A stretch of DNA of 64,000 bases, from positions 1,736,001 to 1,800,000 of the forward strand of contig JAUPFP010000036.1 in NCBI GenBank assembly GCA_036925085.1, given 5' to 3'. The notes beneath the pieces are model-generated. The model was given only the letters and a program-made list of their open reading frames with translations. It was not told where the DNA came from and made no database searches. Of the stretch, positions 25,321 to 36,094 are shown in pieces. The number at the start of each line of letters is the position of its first letter. Position 1 is the first letter of the stretch. Position numbers and translations under genes: made by a program. The DNA comes from Brachycybe producta (taxonomy: Eukaryota > Arthropoda > Diplopoda > Playtdesmida > Andrognathidae).

Positions 25321-25495
25321 TGGGAAGAATCACACATGCTGAAAAACCAGCAGAAATTAGAAACAGAAATAAAAAAAAATTAGAATATTTCTATGGTTCT
25401 TTGCACTGAAAAGATATATGGATGGCGCTTCTGTCAAATTCCTTAAAAAGTGAAATTCAGTGACATTTTACTATGCATGTGTAGTGATTCTTTCC
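25321..25495. mobile_element. Family D MITE, copy 1 (nested in C copy 1)
   Basis: 175 bp with TIRs TGGGAAGAATCACACATGCT and the inverted end ATGCATGTGTAGTGATTCTT followed by TCC. The length is almost equal to copy 2 (176 bp). It sits between TA and TAA within family C copy 1, so it inserted later. Confidence 0.7.
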
Positions 25496-26599
25496 TAAAT
25501 GAAACTGCATTTTCTTTTTCCTAGGTAGATTTTTCCACGCGTGTGTTCCAGGCTTTTATATCTAAAACTAAATAAATAAGGCAGGAAGAAAAAAAAAAAC
25601 CTGACAAATGCTCAAAATCTCTAAAAATGATCCAAATGACATAAGACAATGCCAATGATTCAGAAAAAGAGAGTTTAATATGCTATTATTATCTACAATC
25701 ACAGCATAAATATATATTATACTCTATAATTGAATATATTATACAAACTTAAAAAAAGTAAAGATTATCCAAATAGACAAGGGTGTGTTTTATAAAGACA
25801 TGTTGAGGTTTTTTTTTCTTAAAAAAACTTTCCTAGTTAACAAGAGTAACTTTTTTCTTCAGTATAGAAAATTTCAGCTGATTCACTCACTTATACTTTA
25901 GGTGTGTCACTTTTTTTTCTTCATTATTTTTGGTTTTAGAAGTAAAAAAAAATGCTTTTAAACATAAGCACATTTTTGCTTTTCAGTACTTTCACTTTAT
26001 ATTCTTTATAATATGCACACACATTGCGAAAAGAGGCAGGAGAAGTAATTTTATATATTATTTTTTGCTTTTTTTTTTCTCCCTTTGGTGTTGTTCCAAG
26101 TTCCAACCGTGCATTTTTGACAATAATTGATGAAACGTCAAATGCCGAAAACCTCCTGCCATTTTTTGAAGGATTTCTCGTTTGAGGTGGCCTGAATTTT
26201 AAAGTCAATACTTAAAAGAAAGCAAACGAAATAACAAAAACAACTACAACCAAAAAAAAAAAATATATTAAAAAAACAAGAAACAAAAGGGGAAAAAAAT
26301 AGTCGTGACGACTTAAATGGAAAAGCCAAAAAAATCTACTCTTTTGCATTCAGAAAGCTCATTATATTTACGTATATTACGTGTATTATTATGACCTTTT
26401 TCCTTAAAAAAACCTAAACAAAAAAAATTCTAAGTTGCAACTAAATCATGTAAAAGTAGAAATAAACAAATACGAGTCTATTGAAAATGTTGTACCTCAT
26501 TTCGTTAAATGTTTAATAATCTTAATTTTTTTTGTTAAGTACCGGTATTCCTAGGAAAACTTACACTACAGAAAGTAAATGCTTCAGGTGCAACACTTA

Positions 26600-26990
26600 A
26601 GCCTGGAACACACACGCGGAATTCCGCCAAGGAAAAAGAAAATAGGAAAAGGAAAAAAAAAGTCATTTTCTTTTTCTGTATCTCTGTTGTTCACACATAG
26701 AAACAGAAAAAGTAATGAGGAAAGTTGTGGGCACCCTCTATTGAGCAAGAAAAGAAACAGACTATTTAGATCTATTGCCAAAATGGATTCCAATTTGCTT
26801 TTTTGTCATGTCACGTCATGCTTCTTTCTGATTGGTGGGAATTTGAACGAAATATTTTGAGAACGGAAAAAGTTGAGCTTTGTTCAACTTATTTTTAATG
26901 AATTTTCCGTTCACTTTTTATGGAAAATTGTCTCATTTAAATATTCTGATATTATTTTCTGAGCGGAATTCCGCGTGTGTGTTCCAGGCT
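26600..26990. mobile_element. Family C Harbinger-like MITE, copy 2
   Basis: 391 bp, TIR AGCCTGGAACACACACGCGG continuing into the palindrome GCGGAATTCCGC at both ends. It is flanked on both sides by TTA (26597-26599, 26991-26993). A 3-bp TTA duplication is the hallmark of PIF/Harbinger. It is inverted relative to copy 3. No transposase. Confidence 0.88.
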
Positions 26991-26993
26991 TTA

Positions 26994-27080
26994 GGGAAGA
27001 ATCACACATGCTGAATAAAACCCAAATGAAATTCACTTTGTAAGGCATTTACCAGAATGAAAATAAATGTCAAGATATGT
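26994..27080. mobile_element. Family D arm, copy 3
   Basis: GGGAAGAATCACACATGCTG starts directly at the right-hand TTA of family C copy 2. Internal CACTTTGTAAGGCATTTACC matches copy 2 of family D. The right end was not found. Confidence 0.6.
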
Positions 27081-27354
27081 TTCTTCCTTTCATGATGTCA
27101 TTCCAAATTGCATAAAGTGATATCATGTTGCAACTTAACATCAAAACGTGGGAAGATATTTGTTTCTTTATACCATTTACACTATTAGGCACGTTTATAT
27201 TAGAAAAAACGAATTTTTAAATAATTATTATAGCAATAACCATTTAAATAAGTAAATAAATAGAATAAACTGATTTGCTTCGTTTTTTTGTCTTGAAAAT
27301 CTCAATTTGTTTGCAAATGCTACCATTTTAAATAATATCTAATAGCTTCCGTTA

Positions 27355-28288
27355 AGCCTGAAACACACACGCGGAATTCCGCTCTAGTGATGTTCCGATA
27401 GCGATATGAATATGAATACTATCGCAATAGTCAAACTATCGAGTGGTTTAGAAATCGATAGTCCTATCGATAGTTTTAAAAAAAATCAACACACTTGTCT
27501 CACATAAACAATAATGTATCTGAAATAGTGCATGCTAGATGGCGGCATAATTATTTCTATTTGTCGTTTGTACATATGCACTGTGTGCACATTGTGCACC
27601 TTGTGAACCATGTACGCCGTGAGCAATGTGCACATTGTTCACTTCAACGTGTACCTTGTGCACATTGTGCACTCTTAAACTGCATTGTATAATTTTGTAT
27701 TGTAACATTAGTGAGTAATGGTGCAATGGCTTGTATACTACGGAGTCTATGGACTGGTAAAACTACTAAGACAGGTTGTGAGCCTAACACGTTTTTAATG
27801 TAGCTTTTAATTTGCAACCTTGAAAAAAGTTGACAACTATCGATAGTGAAGTGACTATAGAAACTATCTATCGGTCCTGTAAAATGCTATCGATAGTTTA
27901 TTTTTGACTATCGCACATCACTATTCCGCTCAGAAAATCACAACAGAATATTTAAATGAGAAAATTTTTCCATAAAAAGTGAATGGAAAATTCATTAAAA
28001 ATGAGTTGAACAAAGCTCAACTTTTGCCGTTCTGAAAATATTTCGTTCAAATACCCACCAATCAGAAAGAAGCATGTGACATCACCAAAAAAGCAAATTG
28101 GAATCCATTTTGGCAATAAATATAATGTTTCTTTTCTTGCTCAATAGAAGGTGCACAACTTACTTTCCTCAATACTTTTCTGTTTCTATGTGTGAACACA
28201 ACAAAATTACAGAAAAAGAAAACAAATTTTTTTTTCCTTTTCCTATTTTCTTTTTCCTTGGCGGAATTCCGCGTGTGTGTTCCAGGCT
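27355..28288. mobile_element. Family C Harbinger-like MITE, copy 3, split by a hAT insertion
   Basis: TIRs AGCCTGAAACACACACGCGG and its complement (GTGTGTTCCAGGCT end). TTA flanks lie at 27352-27354 and 28289-28291. Removing the 539-bp insertion and its 8-bp TSD leaves 387 bp, the family's expected size. Confidence 0.88.
27385..27923. mobile_element. hAT element nested in family C copy 3
   Basis: 539 bp with ends TAGTGATGTTCCGATAG and CTATCGCACATCACTA. It has a perfect 8-bp TSD, TTCCGCTC (27377-27384 and 27924-27931). TSD length and the TAGTG terminus assign it to hAT. Subterminal TATCGATA octamers occur at 27465, 27838 and 27888. The middle (about 27575-27682) holds irregular TGTGCACATTGTGCAC-type repeats. 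No transposase. Confidence 0.93.
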
Positions 28289-28639
28289 TTATGAAAAAAT
28301 TAAAAAAGAGCTCCTCTCTCCCCTCTCTAAATTTCGTGTGTCACTGGGAAGTACCTAGCAAAGAGTATCTGAAACACTGTCTCTTGGGGTATGTGTCACC
28401 ACCTACCACCAAATGTGGAAAAAAAAAATCAGCCACTCTACAAATTGTAGAATTTGAGGCAATTTGTAAAATGGATATAGATATGAATTTGACATTTTGT
28501 AGATGGACTTGTTTTAGGCACTTTGGACATTGCCTTAAAATGTTAGTGTGTAGAGAGCAACTACAACAAAATCAAGCTGGATTCGTACACTGACTTGTGA
28601 CTCTGAGGGCGCATTTGAGAATTGCTCCCTTTGTAGGAA

Positions 28640-30350
28640 GACTAGTTGCTTCTAAATACATTGAGACTTATAAAAAACACATGGGAGGGCAAGAAAATAG
28701 CCACACCTCGACAGATGCCATGTTGTTTCTCACCTAATTTTCATTTGTCTTCAGCTTTCAACAAATTATCTGCTACTCCAGCACATCATTTTGGTTGTTT
28801 TTGTCATCGTTGTAGCTACCACTGTCACTTTTATTAGTAAACATAAAAAACGACATTCTCATTGCTTAGTGCAAAATGTCATTAAGCAACCTATGCTTTT
28901 TTATTGTCATTCTCAAATGCAGCTCATCCAGTGATCCCTTTTGGTTACACTTATCTGGAAATCCAGGAGCTCTATAGGCTTTCTATACGAGCTTGTACAG
29001 ATTTTTCTGTTTATTGCGCACTTTTGGCGCAACTTTTCTACATAAGTCTTAGCTAGGAGGGTAGTGGCTCCTATAATCAAAATAATGCCCCGTTTTTTTG
29101 CTTCTCTGTATTTTTTTTTTTTGGTGAAAACATGATCATCATCATAAGGATCTGATTTTTTTTAAAAAAAAATTTTAGCCAAAATTTAACGACACCATGG
29201 GATTTAAGAAAAAGCCCAGATTCACAGGAGTATCATCTTTCTGAAATTACTCCAGATTTTCAAATTTTTTTTAGTTCAAGAAAAACCAGTTGTAGTCAAA
29301 TTTATAATAAAAAATAAACACAAACTTTTTTTTTCTTCTTTTTACCAGTGAATTAAAGTGCAGAAATTCCAGCTATTTAAAAAAAACTCACAAGAGCTCA
29401 AAAGAAAAAAAAAAAAAGAAAAATTTTAAATCCAAAAAAATAATTTTTACAAATAAGATTTGATATTTTTCTTTTTCAAGGATTTTCCTCTAAAATTGTG
29501 ATCGACTTTTCTTTTTTTAACATTGATACGACCCTCAAAAATTTTTAAAAAAAATTATTAAAACTACAAATTAAAAAAAAATTAATAATAATAATATACA
29601 CAGAACTCTCAAATTTCTCACTAAATTTAAAACCAAATGCCCTTGAAAGAAAAATGAAAGAAGAAAAAAACACAAGTTGATATTTATTAATCACTTATTC
29701 GTCTATATTATTAGTAATATTTATAAAAATTCATAACTTTTAAAACATTTTAGAGAATTAATTTATTAAATAAAAAGCTTCAACAATTTATCCTTATTTA
29801 ATTTTTGTCTTCTAGTGACGTCAGTGGCTTTCGCGATTAACCTTTCATGTCAAGAAAAGTGATCTTGATTTTGTTTCTTTCTCAAGTAGTTTTATTATTT
29901 CAAGCTTTATTTTTTTTATAAAAAAGAAATTTAAGTCACTTAATTTAAAGAAAAAGATCTTTTTTTGTGTGTGTGAAAAAAGGCCTTTTGGTTCAAGGCT
30001 AGATTTATATATAAACTAATATATGTGACTTAATTTAAATGGCATTAAAAAAAGCAAAGCAATTTGAGCTCATTTTCTTTAAAATAACCACCACAAGTGT
30101 TTGCATTCAATCAAAAGAAATAAAATAACGCCTTCTCACGAACAATTTTGACCTCGACTTCTAAATAAAAATCCCCCCTCACCAAAAAATAAGCTTTATT
30201 TTTTAGAAGAAAAAAATTATGTTTACATAAATCAAAAATACTACGGAGAGATGGGAGGTCTTAATAATTTATAATATTTCTGACACAGTAGGAAAAATGT
30301 ACAAGAAATTTTTTCAGAAAATCAAACTTCTGAATTCAAAAACTATTTCT
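28640..30350. other. AT-rich non-coding stretch
   Basis: Homopolymer-rich, with one CRE palindrome at 29816-29823. I see no element or gene. Confidence 0.5.
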
Positions 30351-30421
30351 GTGGAATACAGTGCCATCTATCACGAATCAAACTCAATTTTAAAATGAAG
30401 AAATTGCAACGGTTTTGTTTT

Positions 30422-30627
30422 ACAGGCAGTTAGAAATAGAAGAGAACTTCAATTGGTTCCGCCCTTGTTATGACGACCGGCAACTTCTAATTGGTTGGTT
30501 AAGTAGTCTGACGTCACATGCTCCGCCCTTTTCAACGTCGAACCACACAACAAAACAATTAGAAGTTGCCGTTCGTCATAAAAAGGGCGGAGCCAACTTC
30601 TGTTCATCCCGTTTTCTAATTGCCTGT
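30422..30627. mobile_element. Family A foldback MITE, copy 3 (Mutator-like)
   Basis: 206 bp, ACAGGCAGTTAG to CTAATTGCCTGT, inserted in a T-rich site. The flanks TTTTGTTTT and GTTTTTTTT are compatible with a decayed 9-bp TSD. TGACGTCA is intact at 30509-30516, and the GC boxes TTCCGCCC, CTCCGCCC and GGGCGGAGCC are present. The right-arm CCAAT is lost. Confidence 0.85.
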
Positions 30628-30884
30628 GTTTTTTTTCTCCACTCAGTTCAACAGAATCCATCGAGATCGTACTCCGCGAACAGAACACTGTTAGGGTACC
30701 AAAATCGAAGGAAAACTGAACAACAATGTGTAGGAGAAAACGGAGGGAGCGTCCACATGCACCGACATGTCGCTCATTAAATACAACAACGTCATAATAA
30801 TATACTACTACTACTTATATTTTGAAAAAAAAATTATCTTCATAAAACAATTTTTTTTTTTTTTTTTTCAAAATTAATTTATGT

Positions 30885-31160
30885 AGTGTGATGACCCAGT
30901 TTTGCTCCTTCTGGGAGCAAGACTAAATCTGTTGTCGTCTGCTAGGCTGGCTAGAGTAGCCTGCCCGGCAGACGACAGAAAGGCCAGCAAGGGTCACTGC
31001 CAACCCCCAGGTGGAGCAGCCTGGGGTGTATATAATGGGTGACGCCATTATATACTGGGCAGTGTGTTGAACCCTTGATGCTGAGAGCACAATTTGCCTA
31101 TCCACCACACGCAACGTCTTGTACTGCACAGGCAAAACGTTGTACAAAACGTTGCATGTG
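30885..31160. other. GC-rich island with stacked hairpins
   Basis: In an otherwise AT-rich region this segment contains TTGCTCC-TTCT-GGGAGCAA (about 30902-30920), TGTCGTCTGC paired with GCAGACGACA (30933-30977) and GTATATAATGG-GTGACG-CCATTATATAC (31028-31055). It begins TGTGATGACCC and has a TATATAA-like core, which suggests a solo LTR. I could not find a matching CA end or a 5-bp TSD, so this remains open. A structured RNA is the alternative. Confidence 0.4.
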
Positions 31161-31689
31161 GGCTGGGTTTAAAACGTATTTCTGTCAATATAGACGTTTG
31201 TTAATTGTAAAATAAAATATGCAAAATGAAGTAGAAAATTAACAAATCAAACTTCTGACTTCGAACTAAATTTTAAAATGAACAAAAGTTTTCAAATATT
31301 ATTTTTTTTTCTGCACTTGTGGTCGAACCAATATGGAGGGAAGTCCATGTCCAAACATCACTACTTCCAATATTTATTATACCCAATTCAAATATTGATA
31401 ATGATATGCAAAATTTAATTATATATGGAGATTTACAATTAAATTGTATTTATTTCATATAAGAAAATTGTAAATACAGGTAATTGAATTATTTATAGAC
31501 AAAATTTCAGAAAATTTCGCCATGCATGGTTAGTTCTCCACCACAATGGCCCACGTATGGTTCGAACAAAAGTACAGAACAAAAAAAAACACGCCTTCTG
31601 TCAATGCAGGCGTTTTGTTCATAGAAAAATATGCAAAACAAAAGAGAACAATAGAAACTTCATATGGTTTAGGAACAGCTGATTTTCAA

Positions 31690-32005
31690 AATCTGATTAT
31701 TCTGTCTTTTAAAAGAGGAAAATTAAGAGAAAAACTAGAAAGTGTTTTAGAAACTATAAGTGTAGTTCAACCAATTATAGGTATTATCAAGTTGATATCT
31801 TTCAAAATTTAATCTTTTAAAAGTTGTGTCAAACTGACATAAAAAAAGCTTATTTTGAAAGATATAAACGTGAAAATACCAGTAAAGTTAGTTAGCTGCC
31901 CTTCTAGTTTCTAAAACACAATCAAGTTTCACTTCATTTTGAACGTGAAAAAAGTCAGATTAATAAAAGTTTAGATGTGTTAAACACATTAAAATCACCT
32001 TAAAG
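31690..32005. mobile_element. Family F foldback element, copy f
   Basis: Left arm CTGATTATTCTGTCTTTTAA, AAGTGTTTTAGAAACTATAA, GTAGTTCAACC. Right arm AGCTGCCCTTCTAGTTTCTA, AAACACAATCAAGTTTCACT. A B-family element begins 4 bp beyond it, possibly inside its outer arm. Confidence 0.7.
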
Positions 32006-32008
32006 TTA

Positions 32009-32313
32009 TACCTTATACACACACACATGAGTTAAACGAATTCAAATTAAATGTGTTTAGGTGAATTATACGGAATCCAGTTAAGGACATGAACCAAATA
32101 AAAATTCACTTTATTATTAATATTTTAAAATGAAATATTAAATCGATATTTTTGTCAATAGTTTATATAATTATATTTAAGTATTAACTCAATATTTTCA
32201 GATTAACTGAATAAATTGAATTCGACGACATATTGTTTGTTTGCCCTTCACAGGGCTCTGTAGAACACATTTATTATTTAAATGTATTTAAACTATCACG
32301 TGTGTACTAGGTA
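32009..32313. mobile_element. Family B Harbinger-like MITE, copy 1
   Basis: 305 bp, TACCTTATACACAC at one end and GTGTGTACTAGGTA at the other, flanked by TTA (32006-32008, 32314-32316). The interior carries CACAGGGCTCTGTAGAACA. It is inverted relative to copies 2 and 3. The TSD indicates PIF/Harbinger-type transposition. Confidence 0.85.
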
Positions 32314-32319
32314 TTAAGG

Positions 32320-33380
32320 ATTTTATGATGCTATAAAAAGTTCATTTTAAAAAATAACATGGAAATAGTTTTATGTGATTCTGTTGTAAGTTTCTCAAAA
32401 AAACGTGTTCAAAGTTTTTCATTATAAATATTGCATTAAAACGATTTTACTTTTACAAGTGAATTTAAACAGAAATTATTTAATTTTCAAGCATATTGTC
32501 GTCTTTATGCAAATGTTATTTCATAATCATAAAGAATAAAAATGTAAATAAATGTCATCTCATCTGCGTGATATTAAAAAAAAAGTTTTTTTGTGACAAT
32601 TTCAAAAGTAGAAAATGTTCATTTTGAAAACAACTTCACTTATAATAATATATATAAAAAACATCTGTAACAAATTTAAAATCATTAAGATGTATATATA
32701 ATCCAGTCGTACAAATATAAGAAAGTAGAAAAACAATAAATGTTCTGACTGATAATGCAAAAAAAAAATGCATTATTAGAAACACAAAGGAGTAGACCAA
32801 AAAACAAACAAACCAATTTCATTAAAACCTCATATTTTTTTCTACAAATGTAATAATATTCTTTTATTTCCATGAGTATATTATATATTCACTATTAAAA
32901 ATCTTTTGCCAAGATATTGGAATTGTTCTTAGAAAACTTAAATAATAATCAGGTATGAAGAAACAAAAGTAAAATTTGCATTTAGGAACAAAAAAAAGCA
33001 GGTGGAGGAGATTACAACAAGTGCTCAACATTACTTACTTAGTTGGGTACTTTTTGAAATAAAAAATATAAAAAGTATGTTTGGTTGCAATTTTAGATGA
33101 TGATTATTATGAAAACAGCTGTCTAATAATAGCCCTCCCCTTCAAATAAAAGAATAACTTGAGAGAGAAAATAAACTGACTTGGGACTGACTATATAAAA
33201 ATAATAAATTCCCTGTGTAACAAGTTGAGAAAAGTACACATCAAGAATAATTTTCCAATCCTGCATCAAAACATTTCGCAATGTTAAAAACACAATTGGA
33301 AAAGAAACGTTGTCATTGATTCATCTATGGGTTCTCAACCCATATTTAGTCATGAGCCAAAACATTTTATTCAATTTTAT
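32320..33380. other. AT-rich non-coding stretch
   Basis: No gene or bounded repeat could be supported. GGGTTCTCAACCCAT near 33330 resembles a decayed hAT end without a partner. Confidence 0.5.
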
Positions 33381-33390
33381 TGTACTCAAA

Positions 33391-33673
33391 TACCTAGTAC
33401 ACACCTGATAATTTAAATAATAAACGTGTTCTACAGAGCCCTGTGAAGGACAAACAAACAATATGTCGAATTCAATTTATTCAGTTAATTAATCTGAAAA
33501 TATTGAGGATTAATACTTAAATATATAAACTATTGACAAAATATTGATTTAGTAAATTTCAATTTCAATTATTAATAATAAAATCAATTCATGTCCTTAA
33601 CTGGATTCCGTATAATTCACCTAAACACATTTAATTCGAATTCATTTAATTCATGTGTGTTGTGTACAAGGTG
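33391..33673. mobile_element. Family B Harbinger-like MITE, copy 2
   Basis: TACCTAGTACACACCTG to GTGTACAAGGTG. The internal TTCTACAGAGCCCTGTGAAG is shared with copies 1 and 3. The right terminal A is changed to G and is followed by TTA; the left flank is AAA, so the TSD is decayed. Confidence 0.78.
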
Positions 33674-34122
33674 TTAGGCCAGGCTCAAATTAGGGAAATA
33701 AATGAGCGAGTAACCAGCAAGTAAATTACGATCATGTGACAACAAAGTGGTTGCTGGGCACACAATGATTGCTTGTTCCACAGACATCTCTGCCCAGGAC
33801 ACACTTTTCGTTTGCTCCGCCCTTTTAGGAGCGTCATCAATTTCTAATTGGTTAGTTACTTGGTCTGATGTCACATGCCCCGCCCTTTTCCATTTCTAAT
33901 TGGTTGATATTTGGTCTGACGTTCATAAAAAGGCGGGGCAAACAAAAAGTTAGTGCTGGGCCTTGTTCATATCCTTTGCAATATTCACTTACTACTGTTG
34001 CCAACTACTAATTTGTTGCCTGCTAATGTAGCAGTGGCGCTAGTGTAGTGTCACCAGCAGCAGTTGCTGGAGACTTGCTGGCTGCAAGCTTACATTGTTG
34101 CCTAATTTGCGCCTGGCCTAAC
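33674..34122. mobile_element. Element M, 450-bp TIR element
   Basis: Ends TTAGGCCAGGCTCAAATTAG and its complement (TAATTTGCGCCTGGCCTAA) with one mismatch. Weaker pairing extends inward to CCAGCAAGT. It lies directly against family B copy 2 and contains element N. Its TSD is ambiguous because TTA and TAA are part of the palindromic ends. Confidence 0.72.
33793..33960. mobile_element. Element N, family A-related foldback nested in M
   Basis: TIRs CCCAGGACACACTTTTCGTT and the complement of AACAAAAAGTTAGTGCTGGG. The core resembles family A (TCTAATTGGTTAGTTA, TCTGATGTCACATGCCCCGC) but the ends differ. The CRE is mutated to TGATGTCA. Confidence 0.72.
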
Positions 34123-34136
34123 TGTTTTTTAATATA

Positions 34137-34535
34137 GAGGGTGATTCAAGTTCTCCTTACATAGAGAATACCGTAGAGGTGGGGGCCGACAACAAGACGC
34201 GGCGTGGTGCACTTGCATACAAAAGTAGAGTTTTAAAAATTATAAATATCGCATCAGATTTATATCGATATAGTCGTATATCGAAAACCTAACCAAGTTT
34301 TTTTTTCTAACCCGTGTGCTTTCGGTGTAGGGTCTCTCTCCATTGCTCACATCGGCGGCGACTTACACCTCTATAATAATGTTTCCTTTTTGAAGGGTTT
34401 CCTGGATGGTCACGTGGAGTGGGCTTAATACCGAGATCCCCATACCTCAGCCAACTTAGATTTTTACTTTGGGGGCGCGGTGGACACTTGTGAAGGCCAT
34501 TGTGTACCAGGAAAAGATACGAAGCATGAATCACC
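34137..34535. mobile_element. Possible Tc1/mariner-type relic S with GC-rich interior
   Basis: Ends GAGGGTGATTCAAG and CATGAATCACC share only a 9-bp inverted GGTGATTCA, with TA outside each. The interior (34150-34520) is unusually GC-rich and holds a 75-codon minus-strand frame (34307-34534) rich in Arg and Lys that I do not recognise. The boundaries are tentative. Confidence 0.4.
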
Positions 34536-34539
34536 TAAA

Positions 34540-35880
34540 ACAGTGATTCCCTTAAAGGTGTGCTGCACAATTTTGGAAATTACATAATTTAATATTTTTT
34601 AATTTTGTTGTTGTTCAAAAAGCAAAATAAATTAAACTTCCTTACTACAAGTATGCACTAGACCAGTGCTTTCAAAAAGGGTGTGTGTCTCGGCATACTA
34701 GTATCCCAGTGTCCATGAGCATACAGTAAGTGCCCGCAGACACTGACTGCTAAGACGGGCACTTGCCCCTTTTTCAAGCCAAACTTAATTACATATTTTT
34801 TACATTTTTAAATAAAGTGCGTACGCCACTATTTTACGTGGTATTTTTTTAAAAAAGTTTTTTGCTCGCTGTGCTCGCGGAAATTAAAAAAAAAACTTTA
34901 AAGTTGTACGTATCTCAAAGCTTCAAAAAGGTCCTATACTACAACTACTGTATACTTTGAGTTAAACTCAACATATCAACGTATTTTCAAGCTTTATAAA
35001 TTAGGGAAGAAGAAATTGATATTTTATCCGAACCCTAGGCTTTTTCTAGCCAAATATGACATGAAGTTACGAACTACTTTTAAGTTTTAACAACCAATTT
35101 TATTTTCAAATAATGTATGTACAGTATATTTTTTTGTAGTTTTCTTAGATATAATCAATTTCAAACAGTTGACGTTTTTTATTTGTGATATTCAAACCCT
35201 TGTTTACTACGAGATTACTGCATTTGATTTTGAAACATACTGTAGTTTTAAACCAATATCCCGTAACCAAACCAAACTGTGCCGCAGTAACTTGGTCTTA
35301 AACAATAAAATCCAAAAGATGCATAAACAAAGATATTTATGTATCAAGTAAATTAGGATAAATGTCATTGATAACATAAAAATTGTTTCCATTATTGAAC
35401 AAAAGGAAGCAGAATTAACCAAAACACTTTTTTTCTCTTCAATGTAACCAACCCATATATTGAAAAAAGCGCAGGTGGTTTTTAAGGTTTATTATTATAA
35501 AAATCCGAACAAAAATTGTTCTTCTTTGAAGATAATAAAAAAAAACGCTAAAACACTTTATTGAAAATTGACACTTTGTAGTCTATATCTAGCTATAGAT
35601 TTATACAGTTTATATTTGGTATTTTTCTTTGTATTGTTTTCATTTTAAGAGCGTATATAAAATTCCATATTGAAATTGTTCCAAAAATAAACAATTTTTG
35701 CAAATCAAAATTACTGCAAAAGATGTTTCAAAATGTAAAAAACCTGTAATATGCACTTCTATAGTAAAAACGTCACCAGAAGTACTTATTTACCACAAAC
35801 CCCCTTTTTTAAAGTAGCCATTGCAAAATAAACAATAAGAGAAAACAATGAAATAGAATTCATTGAGATCATTGCAGAAT
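34540..35880. other. Non-coding stretch with isolated hAT-like termini
   Basis: CAGTGATTCCC at 34541 and CAGTGCTTTC at about 34662 look like hAT left ends, but no partner ends or TSDs were found. TTTGCTCGCTGTGCTCGCGG (about 34860) recalls the interior of the hAT at 6720. Otherwise AT-rich. Confidence 0.4.
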
Positions 35881-35881
35881 C

Positions 35882-36085
35882 AGTCACAAAAGTAAATTAC
35901 AAAGTAATGCCATATGACTGCCATTGACTGGTGTACTGGCTAATTAATATAATAATAATAAATTTTTGGCATCAAAGGTAAAAAAATTACAACCTATATA
36001 AGACAATTTTGTTAAAATATAATATGACAGCCATAAAATAATAGCAAACACGCAGTGACATAACAAGGTATTAATGTCACAATTT
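35882..36085 (-). repeat. Dispersed repeat Q, copy 1 (inverted)
   Basis: Its complement contains AAAATTGTGAC, TGCTATTATTTTATGGCTGT and CATATTAT. These, plus CACAAAAGTAAATTACAAA at the other side, align with 40308-40445 on the plus strand. No terminal repeats were defined. Confidence 0.6.
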
Positions 36086-36094
36086 TCCGACATT

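Larger units (their letters stand above)
24811..25554. mobile_element. Family C Harbinger-like MITE, copy 1 (old)
   Basis: Left end AGCTTGGAACACAC, followed by CCGTTCAGAAAATCACAACA as in copy 3. Right end ACGCGTGTGTTCCAGGCT. It has been enlarged to 744 bp by a CCCATCAGTC-type degenerate repeat (about 25076-25260) and by the family D element at 25321. The flanks no longer show a clean TTA pair. Confidence 0.65.

Noticed and set aside
28192..28593. 133-codon plus-strand frame
   Set aside because: Starts inside family C copy 3 and runs through a poly-A/T tract; no recognisable domain.
31541..31570. GGTTCGAAC resembling a tRNA B box, with TGGTTAGTTC upstream
   Set aside because: No acceptor stem or cloverleaf could be drawn; too weak for a tRNA or SINE call.
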